From positions 124,001-188,000 of the forward strand of contig JAFGBS010000008.1 of assembly GCA_016933055.1 (NCBI GenBank): a stretch of DNA of 64,000 nt, read 5' to 3'. This stretch comes from Promethearchaeota archaeon (GTDB lineage: Archaea; Asgardarchaeota; Lokiarchaeia; Sigyniarchaeales; Promethearchaeaceae). Below the pieces are notes generated by a model, which was not told the DNA's origin, did not search any database, and saw only the letters and a program-made list of their open reading frames with translations. This document shows, in pieces, positions 25,229 to 34,089 of the stretch. Position 1 is the stretch's first letter, and each line of letters begins with the position of its first letter. Position numbers and translations under genes: made by a program.

Positions 25229-26248
25229 GTGATCATAGTGGAACCATTAGTCATCATTTTGCTGGTGTTATCATTCTTTTTATCATTTGGGATTGGTGCA
25301 AATGATGAAACCATGGCTACTTTAGTAGGAAGCGGTTCCTTAAAACTTAGAATCGCCCTCTATATTGGGGGTGGAATGGTTTTCCTCGGCTGTGTATTCT
25401 TGAGTACAAATGTTGGAAAGACTATCGGCGCTAATCTTGTTGGAAGTTCCGTTAATTTCGAAAATCGAATGATTCTTGCTGTTCTCCTTAGTACATCAAT
25501 CTGGTTAATTGTCGCTTCTCGAACGGGAGCACCAATATCCACGACCCATTCAGTTGTTGGATCCATATTTGGGGTGGCGCTGGTCTGGTCCCTCACCTAC
25601 AAACAAGCCTTCATCGCAAGTTTAAATTGGATAAAGATGGCTGAGGTAGTAATTGGATGGATTGTGTCACCCATATTTGGGTTTCTTATGGCTATGTTTT
25701 TCCAATGGTTGCTTGAGGTTATTTTACGTAAAACAAAAACTAATACTGGCTTGATACGTATTGAGAAAAATGAACGAATTTTTATGTACATCTTAATGGT
25801 TAGTGTGTTTTGGACTCAATTAACTCGGGGGGGTAATGATAGTGCAAATGCAGTTGGAATCTTCTTTGGTCTGACTGAAACTTATACGGAGCTGGTAGCG
25901 TATAAATATCTTTATTTGGCTGCGGCAGGATTAATGATTGCGTTAGGATTGATAATTGTAGGAAAGAACGTCATAAAAAATGTTGGTAGAAGTGTGATAG
26001 AAATGCGGCCCAGTGATGGAGTCGTAATTCAGCTATCATCAATATTAGTGCTTTTTCTTGCAACCTTATTCGGATTTCCGATTTCTGGCTCCCATGTGCT
26101 AATTTTTGCAATTCTTGGAGCTGCGTACGTCAAGGGTGAACGATCGGATAGAAAATCATTTAGAAAGATGATCTTAAGTTGGATTATAACTTTTCCAGTA
26201 GCAGCTTTATTGTCAGCAGTATTATACGGGATTTTTTTATTGTTCTAA
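25229..26248 (+). CDS. pit: Inorganic phosphate transporter, PiT family
   Basis: 339 residues with about ten membrane helices and both PiT signature repeats: 'GIGANDETMATLVGSGSL' near the N-terminus and 'RGGNDSANAVGIFFG' in the second half, plus 'GAPISTTHSVVGSIFG' and 'GFPISGSHVLIFAILGA'. It takes up phosphate with H+ or Na+. The usual GANDxxN is GANDETM in the first repeat, a mild variant. GTG at 25229 is used. Co-transcribed with the DUF47 gene. Its end overlaps the convergent NifX-like gene by four bases. Confidence 0.93.
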   Translation: MIIVEPLVIILLVLSFFLSFGIGANDETMATLVGSGSLKLRIALYIGGGMVFLGCVFLSTNVGKTIGANLVGSSVNFENRMILAVLLSTSIWLIVASRTGAPISTTHSVVGSIFGVALVWSLTYKQAFIASLNWIKMAEVVIGWIVSPIFGFLMAMFFQWLLEVILRKTKTNTGLIRIEKNERIFMYILMVSVFWTQLTRGGNDSANAVGIFFGLTETYTELVAYKYLYLAAAGLMIALGLIIVGKNVIKNVGRSVIEMRPSDGVVIQLSSILVLFLATLFGFPISGSHVLIFAILGAAYVKGERSDRKSFRKMILSWIITFPVAALLSAVLYGIFLLF

Positions 26249-26610
26249 TGTCGATGATGTCCATCAGGATGAGCAATATTCACTCCGCTTTTGAGTGTTC
26301 CATCAAGAATCTTATTAATTGTATTATCTACTGGGCCTGTAGCACCTAAAATCACTTCAATACCATACTGTTCAAAATTTTGAATAGCTCGCCCCCCCAT
26401 CCCCCCGGATACAATCACATTCGCTCCTTGATCATACAAAAATTTTGGCACGGAACCAGGTTCATGCTGAATCGCACCAGGATTAGCAATGATTTCTTTT
26501 TTCAAAATTGTACCATTATCAATTTCTACGAGAGTAAATGATGGGCAACGACCAAAATGAACTGCAACTTGGTCTCCTTCAGTAGGTATGGCATATTTTT
26601 TAATCGGTAT
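26245..26610 (-). CDS. NifX/NifB-type dinitrogenase Fe-Mo cofactor domain protein; start apparently ATA
   Basis: 121 residues with the complete family pattern: KYAIPTEGDQVAVHFGRCPSFTLVEI (first 30 residues), NPGAIQHEPGSVPKFL, 'VIVSGGMGGRAIQNF', 'ILGATGPVDNTI' and a His-rich tail. Single-domain members bind metal-sulfur clusters and are widespread in archaea without nitrogen fixation. The conserved N-terminus lies upstream of the first standard start (TTG 26505). The frame is closed by a TGA and has no ATG, GTG or TTG before 'HFGRCP'. ATA at 26610 follows AGGTGAG with a 5-base gap; ATT at 26604 is the alternative. Confidence 0.82.
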   Translation of the reverse strand: MPIKKYAIPTEGDQVAVHFGRCPSFTLVEIDNGTILKKEIIANPGAIQHEPGSVPKFLYDQGANVIVSGGMGGRAIQNFEQYGIEVILGATGPVDNTINKILDGTLKSGVNIAHPDGHHRH

Positions 26611-26617
26611 TTTATCT

Positions 26618-26630
26618 CACCTATTAGGTG
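26618..26630 (-). promoter_or_regulatory. CACCTA/TAGGTG palindrome over the ribosome binding site
   Basis: CACCTA-T-TAGGTG is a perfect inverted repeat whose right arm on the minus strand is the Shine-Dalgarno motif of the NifX-like gene. It could fold to hide the ribosome binding site or be a protein site. The AT-rich remainder up to 26835 shows nothing else. Confidence 0.3.
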
Positions 26631-26835
26631 TAAAAATACACTGGATATTATAAAATCTCTTTTCCTTGTATATTCATAAACATCCTTTGAAAACAGTTAG
26701 TGCATCGACATTAAATACAATTAAGGTTATTTAGACTAAGTTTACCCCAAAATAAAACCTATTCAATTTTCTATATAAATTAGCCCTTTAAACAGAATTA
26801 TATGGTACATTTAGGATTTGAAAGATTCTAATCGA

Positions 26836-27651
26836 TTATATTATTTCTTTTCCCACATTTCGATTCTTTTTATCTTGTAGCATTTTATGTAGTTCTTCAT
26901 TAATATCTTCTCTATCAGATTCCTTTCCCTGCTTTACTGTAAAAAACCCAGCAATTGCAGCTCCAATCATGCTGGCGATCGAAAGGAAATACCCCCAAGT
27001 ATAATAAATCCCAGTAATTGATCCATAAATCGAAGAAATCATTAAGAAAACGAAAACAAGTACTATACAACTGTAAAACACCAATCCTGCAATTATTCTA
27101 TGTTGCATGAACCTGTTTCGAATGAATGTATAAATCTTGTATGAGTTTATCATATAGTATAGGGAAGTAGCTAAAACGTACAGAAAAACCAAAATAAATT
27201 TTAATGGATAAAGAAACAAGGGTTCACCATTTATACCATAGCGAGGGATGGTAAGCACAATAAGGAACAAAGCAATAGTCGATATTTGGGCAAAAGAACG
27301 ATAATTTTTACTCTTTGGGGGGAATAAATGCCATGCAACCTCCGATTGCCAATATAGACTTAAAGCTATTAAGCTTAACGAAAAGGACCAGTTTGTGAAC
27401 AATCCTAATTCTGTTTTATCTAGATCATATGACCCATTAACATAAGTTAGAGTTTTTCCTACAATCGATCCCAGAATTGCAAGGTTATAACAGATGAAGA
27501 AACGTGTCATAATTAATAACTGCTTTTTCTGATTCTTCCGATAACGGAAATAAATCATCCCTGTTATAACAAAACCCAGTATGAATACAATAGATTCTAG
27601 AATAATTGCTAACATAATTCTTGTATCTGGAAATATACCTTGTAATATCAT
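26836..27651 (-). CDS. Seven-helix membrane protein, unknown
   Basis: 271 residues with about seven hydrophobic segments (near 12-35, 45-68, 85-102, 120-138, 148-170, 185-210, 218-240) and a charged cytoplasmic tail (GKESDREDINEELHKMLQDKKNRN). The topology resembles the 7TM input modules of some archaeal histidine kinases, but no kinase domain follows. No family recognised. It is transcribed with or shortly after the NAD(P)HX repair gene (43-base gap). Confidence 0.6.
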   Translation of the reverse strand: MILQGIFPDTRIMLAIILESIVFILGFVITGMIYFRYRKNQKKQLLIMTRFFICYNLAILGSIVGKTLTYVNGSYDLDKTELGLFTNWSFSLSLIALSLYWQSEVAWHLFPPKSKNYRSFAQISTIALFLIVLTIPRYGINGEPLFLYPLKFILVFLYVLATSLYYMINSYKIYTFIRNRFMQHRIIAGLVFYSCIVLVFVFLMISSIYGSITGIYYTWGYFLSIASMIGAAIAGFFTVKQGKESDREDINEELHKMLQDKKNRNVGKEII

Positions 27652-27694
27652 TGTGGTTTCACACGGCTACTTAATTACTTAATTCAAAGTACAC

Positions 27695-29278
27695 CTATGT
27701 ATATTCTTGCAATACGAGAGGAATGTACTTCAGCAAATCAGAACTCTTCATTGGTAATGGTTTTTGATTTTTAATTATTCCTTTATGATAGGATTGGGTG
27801 GGATGCTGATAATATTCTCCTAATTTACCATTCAAAAACGCACTGCAGCAAGCTGCATCATAAAGATCAAGTTTCACTGCAATCAATGACGCCACAATTC
27901 CTGTAAGGATGTCTCCTGTGCCTCCTACAGCCATTTCAGGAGTACCTGTTCTATTTATTCGGGTTTGTTTTCCATTTGAAATGTAATCATAACGCCCTTT
28001 AACAAGAAATACACCTCCAAATGAATTGATTGTTTTTTCTAAGAGATGGATATTTTTTAGAAAATGAGTTTGTAATGGTAGTTTTTTTCCTGTTAGTTCA
28101 AAAAATTCGTGTAAATGTGGGGTGAGAACAGCTCTAATTGTTTTTAATAGAGGTTTATGGGATTTCAGTAATTTGAGTGCATCGGCATCAATTACGACTG
28201 GTTTATCGGATTCTTTTATAGATAACAAGATCTCTGGAAACACTTCTTCAGTTTTAGGGTCTGTTCCTAAACCGGGACCAATCACGACGCAATCGGCTTG
28301 TATAAGAAATTTCTTTATTTCTGGAATATCTTGTTTACAAATATTATTCTCAAACCCAGATTTTACAATCAAGTTCGGAGAGTAGGAGCGAATTACATCT
28401 GAAACTGATTTTGGTGCATAAACATACACTAAATCCATACCCATCTGCAATGCAGCCATTGCTGAAAGAGCAGGTGCTCCTGAATATTGGTTGGATCCAC
28501 CAATAATAAGTACTCTTCCAAACTGTCCCTTATGAATAAATTCGGTACGCTTTGGCATATTGAATTTCACATCCCCGCTCCCAACAAATAGATCAGATTC
28601 CATAGGTATACCAATGGAATTTACGATAATTTCTTTTACTGGAAGATTAACGAATCCAACTTTTTCTCTATGAAAGGTAATCAATAAATCGGCATCAATT
28701 ACAATATCAGCTCGACTTCCACTATTTGGATCGAAACCTGATGGCAAATCAATGGATATTATTTTTGCAGAACTATCCTTAAAAGTATTAACAAATTCCA
28801 TAGCAGACCGAATAGGATCTCGAACTTTACCTTTTATTCCCGTTCCTAACAAACAATCAACAACAATTTTAAATTTAGCACAATTCTCCTTTAATTCTTT
28901 GGGCAATGATTCAAAGTAAGAAGAATCTTTTACTACTTCCTTATGCAAATTCAAATGTAACGATTCTAAGATATTCCAGTTTTGTTTTGCTTCAGCCGTT
29001 CTTATATTCTCGATTTGTCCGATTAGTAATACACTAACATTAATTTGATTTGTAAGTAAATGTCGTGCAATAACAAATCCATCACCCCCATTATTTCCCG
29101 TACCACAAAGAATTAATACATGGTGCCCCTTTTGTAATCGATATTTCCGTACTATTGTTTGAGTAGCTGAATATCCAGCGCATTCCATAAGCATTGCTGG
29201 TTGAATCCCATAATCTCTGGAATTTTCATCGAGTATTTGCATTTCTTTAACTGAAATCTCACGATCAAAATCACGCAT
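27695..29278 (-). CDS. nnr: Bifunctional NAD(P)H-hydrate epimerase/dehydratase
   Basis: 527 residues. The N-terminal YjeF_N epimerase domain (about 1-225) has 'LCGTGNNGGDGFVIARHL' and 'DCLLGTGIKGKVRDP' and 'IDLPSGFDPNSG'. The C-terminal ribokinase-like dehydratase (about 235-520) has 'VLIIGGSNQYSGAPALSAMAAL', 'VIGPGLGTD', 'VIDADAL' and 'GGTGDILTGIVASLIA'. The enzyme repairs hydrated NADH/NADPH. Length matches the fused bacterial and archaeal form. Single-gene unit or leading the downstream membrane protein gene. Confidence 0.96.
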   Translation of the reverse strand: MRDFDREISVKEMQILDENSRDYGIQPAMLMECAGYSATQTIVRKYRLQKGHHVLILCGTGNNGGDGFVIARHLLTNQINVSVLLIGQIENIRTAEAKQNWNILESLHLNLHKEVVKDSSYFESLPKELKENCAKFKIVVDCLLGTGIKGKVRDPIRSAMEFVNTFKDSSAKIISIDLPSGFDPNSGSRADIVIDADLLITFHREKVGFVNLPVKEIIVNSIGIPMESDLFVGSGDVKFNMPKRTEFIHKGQFGRVLIIGGSNQYSGAPALSAMAALQMGMDLVYVYAPKSVSDVIRSYSPNLIVKSGFENNICKQDIPEIKKFLIQADCVVIGPGLGTDPKTEEVFPEILLSIKESDKPVVIDADALKLLKSHKPLLKTIRAVLTPHLHEFFELTGKKLPLQTHFLKNIHLLEKTINSFGGVFLVKGRYDYISNGKQTRINRTGTPEMAVGGTGDILTGIVASLIAVKLDLYDAACCSAFLNGKLGEYYQHPTQSYHKGIIKNQKPLPMKSSDLLKYIPLVLQEYT

Positions 29279-29341
29279 GATAAATAGAATGTTAAATAGA
29301 ATGATAAATATTTTTTAGTTCAACAGAAAGGTAATAAAATA

Positions 29342-29770
29342 ATGGACTTCTCAGATAAAAGTGAAAACAGCCCAGAAAAATGTATGATCTGCATGGATCC
29401 TGCATGGATCCATATATCCATAATCGAGAATAAAGAAAAAACAGATAAATTTGTATGCGTTTCTCATTATATCGTATTTCTGAAGCAATTTTTATCTGAT
29501 GAGTTAGATGAATCCATCATTTTATTTACACAAAACTCAAAAATGCTAGAAATCCCATTATATGAAGCTATGGAACGCTTTGGAGGATTAAATGAGAGAG
29601 TTTTACTGGAAAATTATATTACTTTTCTAGAAAATAAAATCCAGATAATTGACGAGGAATTATCAGGAGCAGGGGATCTGTTTTTTAAAACTTTGCTCAA
29701 AAATGAAAAACAAGATAAACTTTTACGATTATTGCTTGCTAAAGCCCGAATTAAGTGTCTTGAGCTTTAA
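29342..29770 (+). CDS. Small protein with CxxC...CxxH zinc-binding motif, unknown
   Basis: 142 residues. Cys14, Cys17, Cys39 and His42 form a likely zinc site near the N-terminus (KCMICMDPAW ... FVCVSHY), and the rest is predicted helical. An 11-base tandem duplication (GCATGGATCCT unit) lies within the coding sequence near 29390-29412. It sits between two minus-strand genes and divergently from nnr with a 63-base gap. No family recognised; protein-protein or nucleic-acid binding is possible. Confidence 0.6.
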   Translation: MDFSDKSENSPEKCMICMDPAWIHISIIENKEKTDKFVCVSHYIVFLKQFLSDELDESIILFTQNSKMLEIPLYEAMERFGGLNERVLLENYITFLENKIQIIDEELSGAGDLFFKTLLKNEKQDKLLRLLLAKARIKCLEL

Positions 29771-29853
29771 ATTTGACCCTTATCCATCTTGTTGTACACG
29801 CAATCGAAAAAATTTAAAACTTGATTTAATCAAAGGATACCTTTTATGTGAAA

Positions 29854-32013
29854 TCATCGCTTCCTGCGATACAGAAAGGGAGTTTGGACTTCTGAAGGAA
29901 TAGCAAACTGTAAATTGCTGTAGGTTTCTTCTATTTCTATAACCTTGAATTCGTAACCATCTGCGACAAAAAACTTGGAGAAAAATTCATAGAAATGCAA
30001 TCTCAGTGTATGAATCATAACGATCGTCGTCTCTAATACAATAACAAATGTATTCCCAAATATAATTACTATAATTTCTATAATTCTCCTCAAAATCCCT
30101 GGACCTGATACTGCATAGGAAATTTCAGATACAACTAGCATCAATCCTACATGTGCCATTTCTAGTGCTAAAATACGAATAAAGGAAGCGACATTGCTGA
30201 TAATTGACAGCATAGTTTCTCCAAGATCCATTGAAGCATGACCAACTATATCCCCATAACTTTTCTTTTTCAGATAAGAAGCCAAACCAAATGTTTTGCC
30301 TAGTACTTGTATTATAATAAACAATAAGGAGGGTATTATCACTAATAAAATAGGGTATGGTGGAGAAAACCAGGCATTGATATCAAATCCATATTTAAAA
30401 ATAACAATTGTCCCTCCAATAAGGATCAAGATCTTAAACAGACATTCACTAAATGCAAGATATTTCTTTTTATTGATTGCATAATTCATACCACGAATGA
30501 AAAAACCTAATGATAAGGTAACCACTCCGACGATGATTGACATTTTAACTATTGCCATAACACCCCCCTCGTCCATAATACGGACGTATAAGGGGATAAT
30601 ATTTTCTAAACTAGTTATTTCAATATCAGCACCAAAGGACTCTCCATACACCAATCCCCCAAAAACAGCTCCTATCCCACAATAAAAAATCAACCATAAA
30701 AACGCACTCTTTCCTTTATTTTTTCTCATGATTAACGCTCCAAGCATTCCAAATACCATCAAGCACAGACCGTGACCTACATCACCAAACATCAGACCAA
30801 AAATTATGGGAAATGTAAAAAGTAGTACAATACTAGGATCAACTTCTGAATAATTAGTAATTCCATATAATTTTATTAAATTCTGATATGGTTTCAACAA
30901 AGGATTTAAGTTTAACAACGAGGGTGGAACTACAGTTTCATGTTCTGGTTCTTCAACCTTCCCATGATGTTCTAAATATGGATCCATTCTCTGAATTTTT
31001 CGGGATTCGATTTTGATATTATTTCCGAATTGATTTTCCAATGCAGCAACCACCCGTTTCTCAATACTAGATGGAACAAATCCCTCAATTTTGTAGGTGT
31101 TATGGGATGGAGTTTGTTGAATTTCTTTTTCAATTTCAATTAATTGGCGTATGTTCTCCAAGGTCTCATAATATGCCATAATAGTTTGAGGTAATGTGTT
31201 TAATTGCTCTTGATATAAGGAATAAAAATGATTGCGTTTAATTAGTTCGGAATCATGATCTTCTTGAACTTGTTCCATGTGAATACCCTCTTCGTCAATG
31301 TATTTCTTTGAAATTTGTACCTTGTGACAATTGTACGATAGGAATAAATCATGGAATAATTTATAATACTCTGTCTCATAAAAAACAAAAAATCCCACCA
31401 TTTGTTCAGAAATTGGTTCACCGTAAATAACAATTGGAGAGTTGAGTTGTTGTATAGAATCGGATAACATTTTATATTGGTTACTACTTGCAGTATATAA
31501 TTCAAATTGCAATCTTTTGAAATCCGCATCAGTATAGGACTCACCCCCGAATTTTGCAATTATGTTAAGTAAGCTTGCGGTTTCCGCTAAATTTTCAAGG
31601 TGTTCATCTACAGATTCTAATTCTTTGGCCATGTTCTCCAATCGACGATAATTGAAATCAACTCGAGCTTGAAGATCATTGAGAATTTCATCCAATGAGA
31701 TATAATTGAAATCAATCCTATTCTCTTTTTTAGGAGGTTTTATATTTTCTGAAGCTACTCCAATTTGTCCAAAGATATCGTCCAAGTACGTTTGCACTAA
31801 GGTTATTTTTTCTAAGCGTTTTTTGTAATCCTCTTCGGAAAAAATAGTAAAACTTTTTCTTGGGCTCTCTTCTGATTCTCTAGTAATTGAACTATCTATG
31901 GGATTTTTTGTATGAAAATATTTGATTTGAATTAAATCACTTAATAAATTTGGAAGACATTCCTTTTTGATATAAAGACTGAGTAAACTCATCTTCACTG
32001 GTCGTAACATCAA
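29854..32013 (-). CDS. atpI: A-type ATP synthase subunit I (a-subunit)
   Basis: 719 residues. The N-terminal half is cytoplasmic, with coiled coils (about 85-130 and 260-300); the C-terminal half from about residue 395 has seven to eight membrane helices starting with 'VLLFTFPIIFGLMFGDVGHGL'. 'NVASFIRILALEMAHVGLMLVV' holds the essential Arg that faces the rotor Glu. It forms the proton half-channels and the stator base. Here it is the last gene of the operon, instead of the first as in many euryarchaea. The start overlaps the subunit D stop (ATGA). Confidence 0.95.
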   Translation of the reverse strand: MMLRPVKMSLLSLYIKKECLPNLLSDLIQIKYFHTKNPIDSSITRESEESPRKSFTIFSEEDYKKRLEKITLVQTYLDDIFGQIGVASENIKPPKKENRIDFNYISLDEILNDLQARVDFNYRRLENMAKELESVDEHLENLAETASLLNIIAKFGGESYTDADFKRLQFELYTASSNQYKMLSDSIQQLNSPIVIYGEPISEQMVGFFVFYETEYYKLFHDLFLSYNCHKVQISKKYIDEEGIHMEQVQEDHDSELIKRNHFYSLYQEQLNTLPQTIMAYYETLENIRQLIEIEKEIQQTPSHNTYKIEGFVPSSIEKRVVAALENQFGNNIKIESRKIQRMDPYLEHHGKVEEPEHETVVPPSLLNLNPLLKPYQNLIKLYGITNYSEVDPSIVLLFTFPIIFGLMFGDVGHGLCLMVFGMLGALIMRKNKGKSAFLWLIFYCGIGAVFGGLVYGESFGADIEITSLENIIPLYVRIMDEGGVMAIVKMSIIVGVVTLSLGFFIRGMNYAINKKKYLAFSECLFKILILIGGTIVIFKYGFDINAWFSPPYPILLVIIPSLLFIIIQVLGKTFGLASYLKKKSYGDIVGHASMDLGETMLSIISNVASFIRILALEMAHVGLMLVVSEISYAVSGPGILRRIIEIIVIIFGNTFVIVLETTIVMIHTLRLHFYEFFSKFFVADGYEFKVIEIEETYSNLQFAIPSEVQTPFLYRRKR

Positions 32014-32660
32014 TCTGTCTTCTCCTTTTCAAGTTTGTTTTTGATTTTTTTCAACCGTATAAATTCCTCTCTCTCTAAATCATCCAATATTTCATCAATG
32101 TAATGGATTTCATCCTCAAGTCTAGGAATGATAATATCTTCTAATGCATTTATACGACGTTGGATTTTTTGGTAATTGAATGCAAAATGATAGACGATAT
32201 AATCAAATTCCGCTAAAATTATGATTTCTTTGAGTAAATCTTTTACTTGGTCAATTGTATCATCAAATGCTATTGGAGTATCTTGAAAGCTATAGGAGGG
32301 GAGTTTCTCTTTCTCTAAGATATCTAAACGGATCGAGGGAGTATAAATCCCTAAATATTGCTTAAATGTAACATTTACCGAAGGTTCGTAATGGATTTTA
32401 TTGATCTCTGCTATAGTCTGAATTCGGCGTTTGCCGTAGTGCATATAGGATTGTAATAATTTTTGATAGGCTTTTTTAACCTTATCTCGGGTTATTTTGC
32501 GTTGTGCAAAGTAAAATTTCATGTTCTCTTTAAGATACTCCAAAAATTGCTGGCGTTTTATCTCAAGTAGATGTTTTCCTCGGTCAGTAAATTCCTTTCG
32601 ATCCTCTAATTTTTGTAAATTGGGTCGAGTCGGTCGAACTTTTCGAAATCCTAATGACAT
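32010..32660 (-). CDS. atpD: A-type ATP synthase subunit D (central stalk)
   Basis: 216 residues, long helical hairpin: N-terminal 'VRPTRPNLQKLEDRKEFTDRGKHLLEIKRQQFL' and C-terminal 'FNYQKIQRRINALEDIIIPRLEDEIHYIDEILDDLEREEFIRLKKIKNKL' are typical V/A-type D subunit ends. It is the rotating axle inside the A3B3 ring. It begins 6 bases after the subunit B stop and overlaps subunit I. Confidence 0.96.
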   Translation of the reverse strand: MSLGFRKVRPTRPNLQKLEDRKEFTDRGKHLLEIKRQQFLEYLKENMKFYFAQRKITRDKVKKAYQKLLQSYMHYGKRRIQTIAEINKIHYEPSVNVTFKQYLGIYTPSIRLDILEKEKLPSYSFQDTPIAFDDTIDQVKDLLKEIIILAEFDYIVYHFAFNYQKIQRRINALEDIIIPRLEDEIHYIDEILDDLEREEFIRLKKIKNKLEKEKTD

Positions 32661-32666
32661 ATAGTG

Positions 32667-34079
32667 TTATCTTCCCCATAATTTCTCTTTTATTCGTGCA
32701 TCTTCTATATAATATTTATCCAAAATTTCTGGACTGATTCGTAAAATATTCCTTTTCGGTACAGTGGACACTAGATCCCATGCCAAATCTAGCGTTGTGA
32801 TTACATCACGCTCTTCATCGAATTTTTGATTCATGAAATACTGTTCGAATGATTTACCAAAATTCAGTATTCTTTTATCTAGCGAAGTTAAACTCTCTTC
32901 TCCAATAATCGATTCGAGTTCCTTAATTTCCAAGCTCTGTGCGTATAACGAATACAATTGACTTGCAATCTCGGAATGATCCTCACGTGTTTTTCCCTCC
33001 CCAACTCCCTCTTTCATTAATCTGGATAAACTCGAAAGGATGTCTATAGGGGGATACACGTTTCTCTTATATAACTCTCTACTTAGAACAATTTGTCCTT
33101 CTGTAATAAAGCCAGTAAGATCGGGGATCGGATGGGTTATATCATCATTAGGCATGGTAATAATAGGTATTTGTGTAATGGAACCCTCCCTACCTTTTAT
33201 CTTACCTGCTCGTTCATATAAAGAAGCTAAATCGCTATACATATATCCAGGGAATCCCTTTCGGCTGGGTATTTCTCCTTTTGCACTGGATAATTCCCTT
33301 AATGCCTCACAATAGTTCGTAATATCAGTCATAATAACCAAAACATGCATATCCAAATCAAAAGCAAAATATTCAGCAACAGTTAGAGCGATTCGTGGAA
33401 TCAAGATTCGTTCAATCGTAGGATCACTAGCGATATTAAGAAATGAAATCACATTTTGCCAGTTACCCGATTCCTTGAATCTTTGTTCGAAATACATTGC
33501 ATCATCTTGAAGTATCCCAATACCCACAAACACAACAACAAAATTCTCCTCGCGAACTTTTGCTTGTTTAACAATTTGAGCTGCCAGTTTATTATGGGAT
33601 AAACCTTGACCTGTAAATATTGGCAATTTCTGGCCTCTCACCAATGTTGTTAACCCATCTATTACCGAAATACCTGTATGAATAACATCAGTTGGATAAG
33701 ATCGGGAATATGGATTGATGGGAGTACCACAAATAGGTCTAACTACCTCAGGTAACAATTCTGGAAATGAATCTGCATTCTTCAATATTTTTGGTCTGCC
33801 TTGTCCATCAAATGTTCTCCCTAACATATCCCGAGAAATACTAATTTGAAACACTTCATCAGAAAACGTTAATTGCGTCCTATCTGTGTCTAAACCAGCC
33901 GTTCCTTGAAATACTTCAATAACCGTAACATTTTCAGAAATCTCCAACACTCTCCCAGTTCGAGCAATGCCGTTTGGATCAATAATATGCACTATTTCTC
34001 CATTCATTACATTATGTTGATGTCGGAGAAAAACCAACGGTCCTTCAATTCCTTGAATATTCGAGTATGTAATTTTCAT
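32667..34079 (-). CDS. atpB: A-type ATP synthase subunit B (regulatory)
   Basis: About 470 residues of the non-catalytic V/A-ATPase B subunit: 'TYSNIQGIEGPLVFL' start, 'SVIDGLTTLVRGQKLPIFTGQGLSHNKLA' in place of a Walker A P-loop, 'MTDITNYCEALRELSSAKGEIPSRKGFPGYMYSDLASLYERAG' and 'GSITQIPIITMPNDDITHPIPDLTGFITEGQI'. ATG at 34079 is chosen over 34103 because it fits the family start, avoids overlap with subunit A and follows a GGGGAT motif. Confidence 0.96.
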   Translation of the reverse strand: MKITYSNIQGIEGPLVFLRHQHNVMNGEIVHIIDPNGIARTGRVLEISENVTVIEVFQGTAGLDTDRTQLTFSDEVFQISISRDMLGRTFDGQGRPKILKNADSFPELLPEVVRPICGTPINPYSRSYPTDVIHTGISVIDGLTTLVRGQKLPIFTGQGLSHNKLAAQIVKQAKVREENFVVVFVGIGILQDDAMYFEQRFKESGNWQNVISFLNIASDPTIERILIPRIALTVAEYFAFDLDMHVLVIMTDITNYCEALRELSSAKGEIPSRKGFPGYMYSDLASLYERAGKIKGREGSITQIPIITMPNDDITHPIPDLTGFITEGQIVLSRELYKRNVYPPIDILSSLSRLMKEGVGEGKTREDHSEIASQLYSLYAQSLEIKELESIIGEESLTSLDKRILNFGKSFEQYFMNQKFDEERDVITTLDLAWDLVSTVPKRNILRISPEILDKYYIEDARIKEKLWGR

Positions 34080-34089
34080 GGAAATCCCC

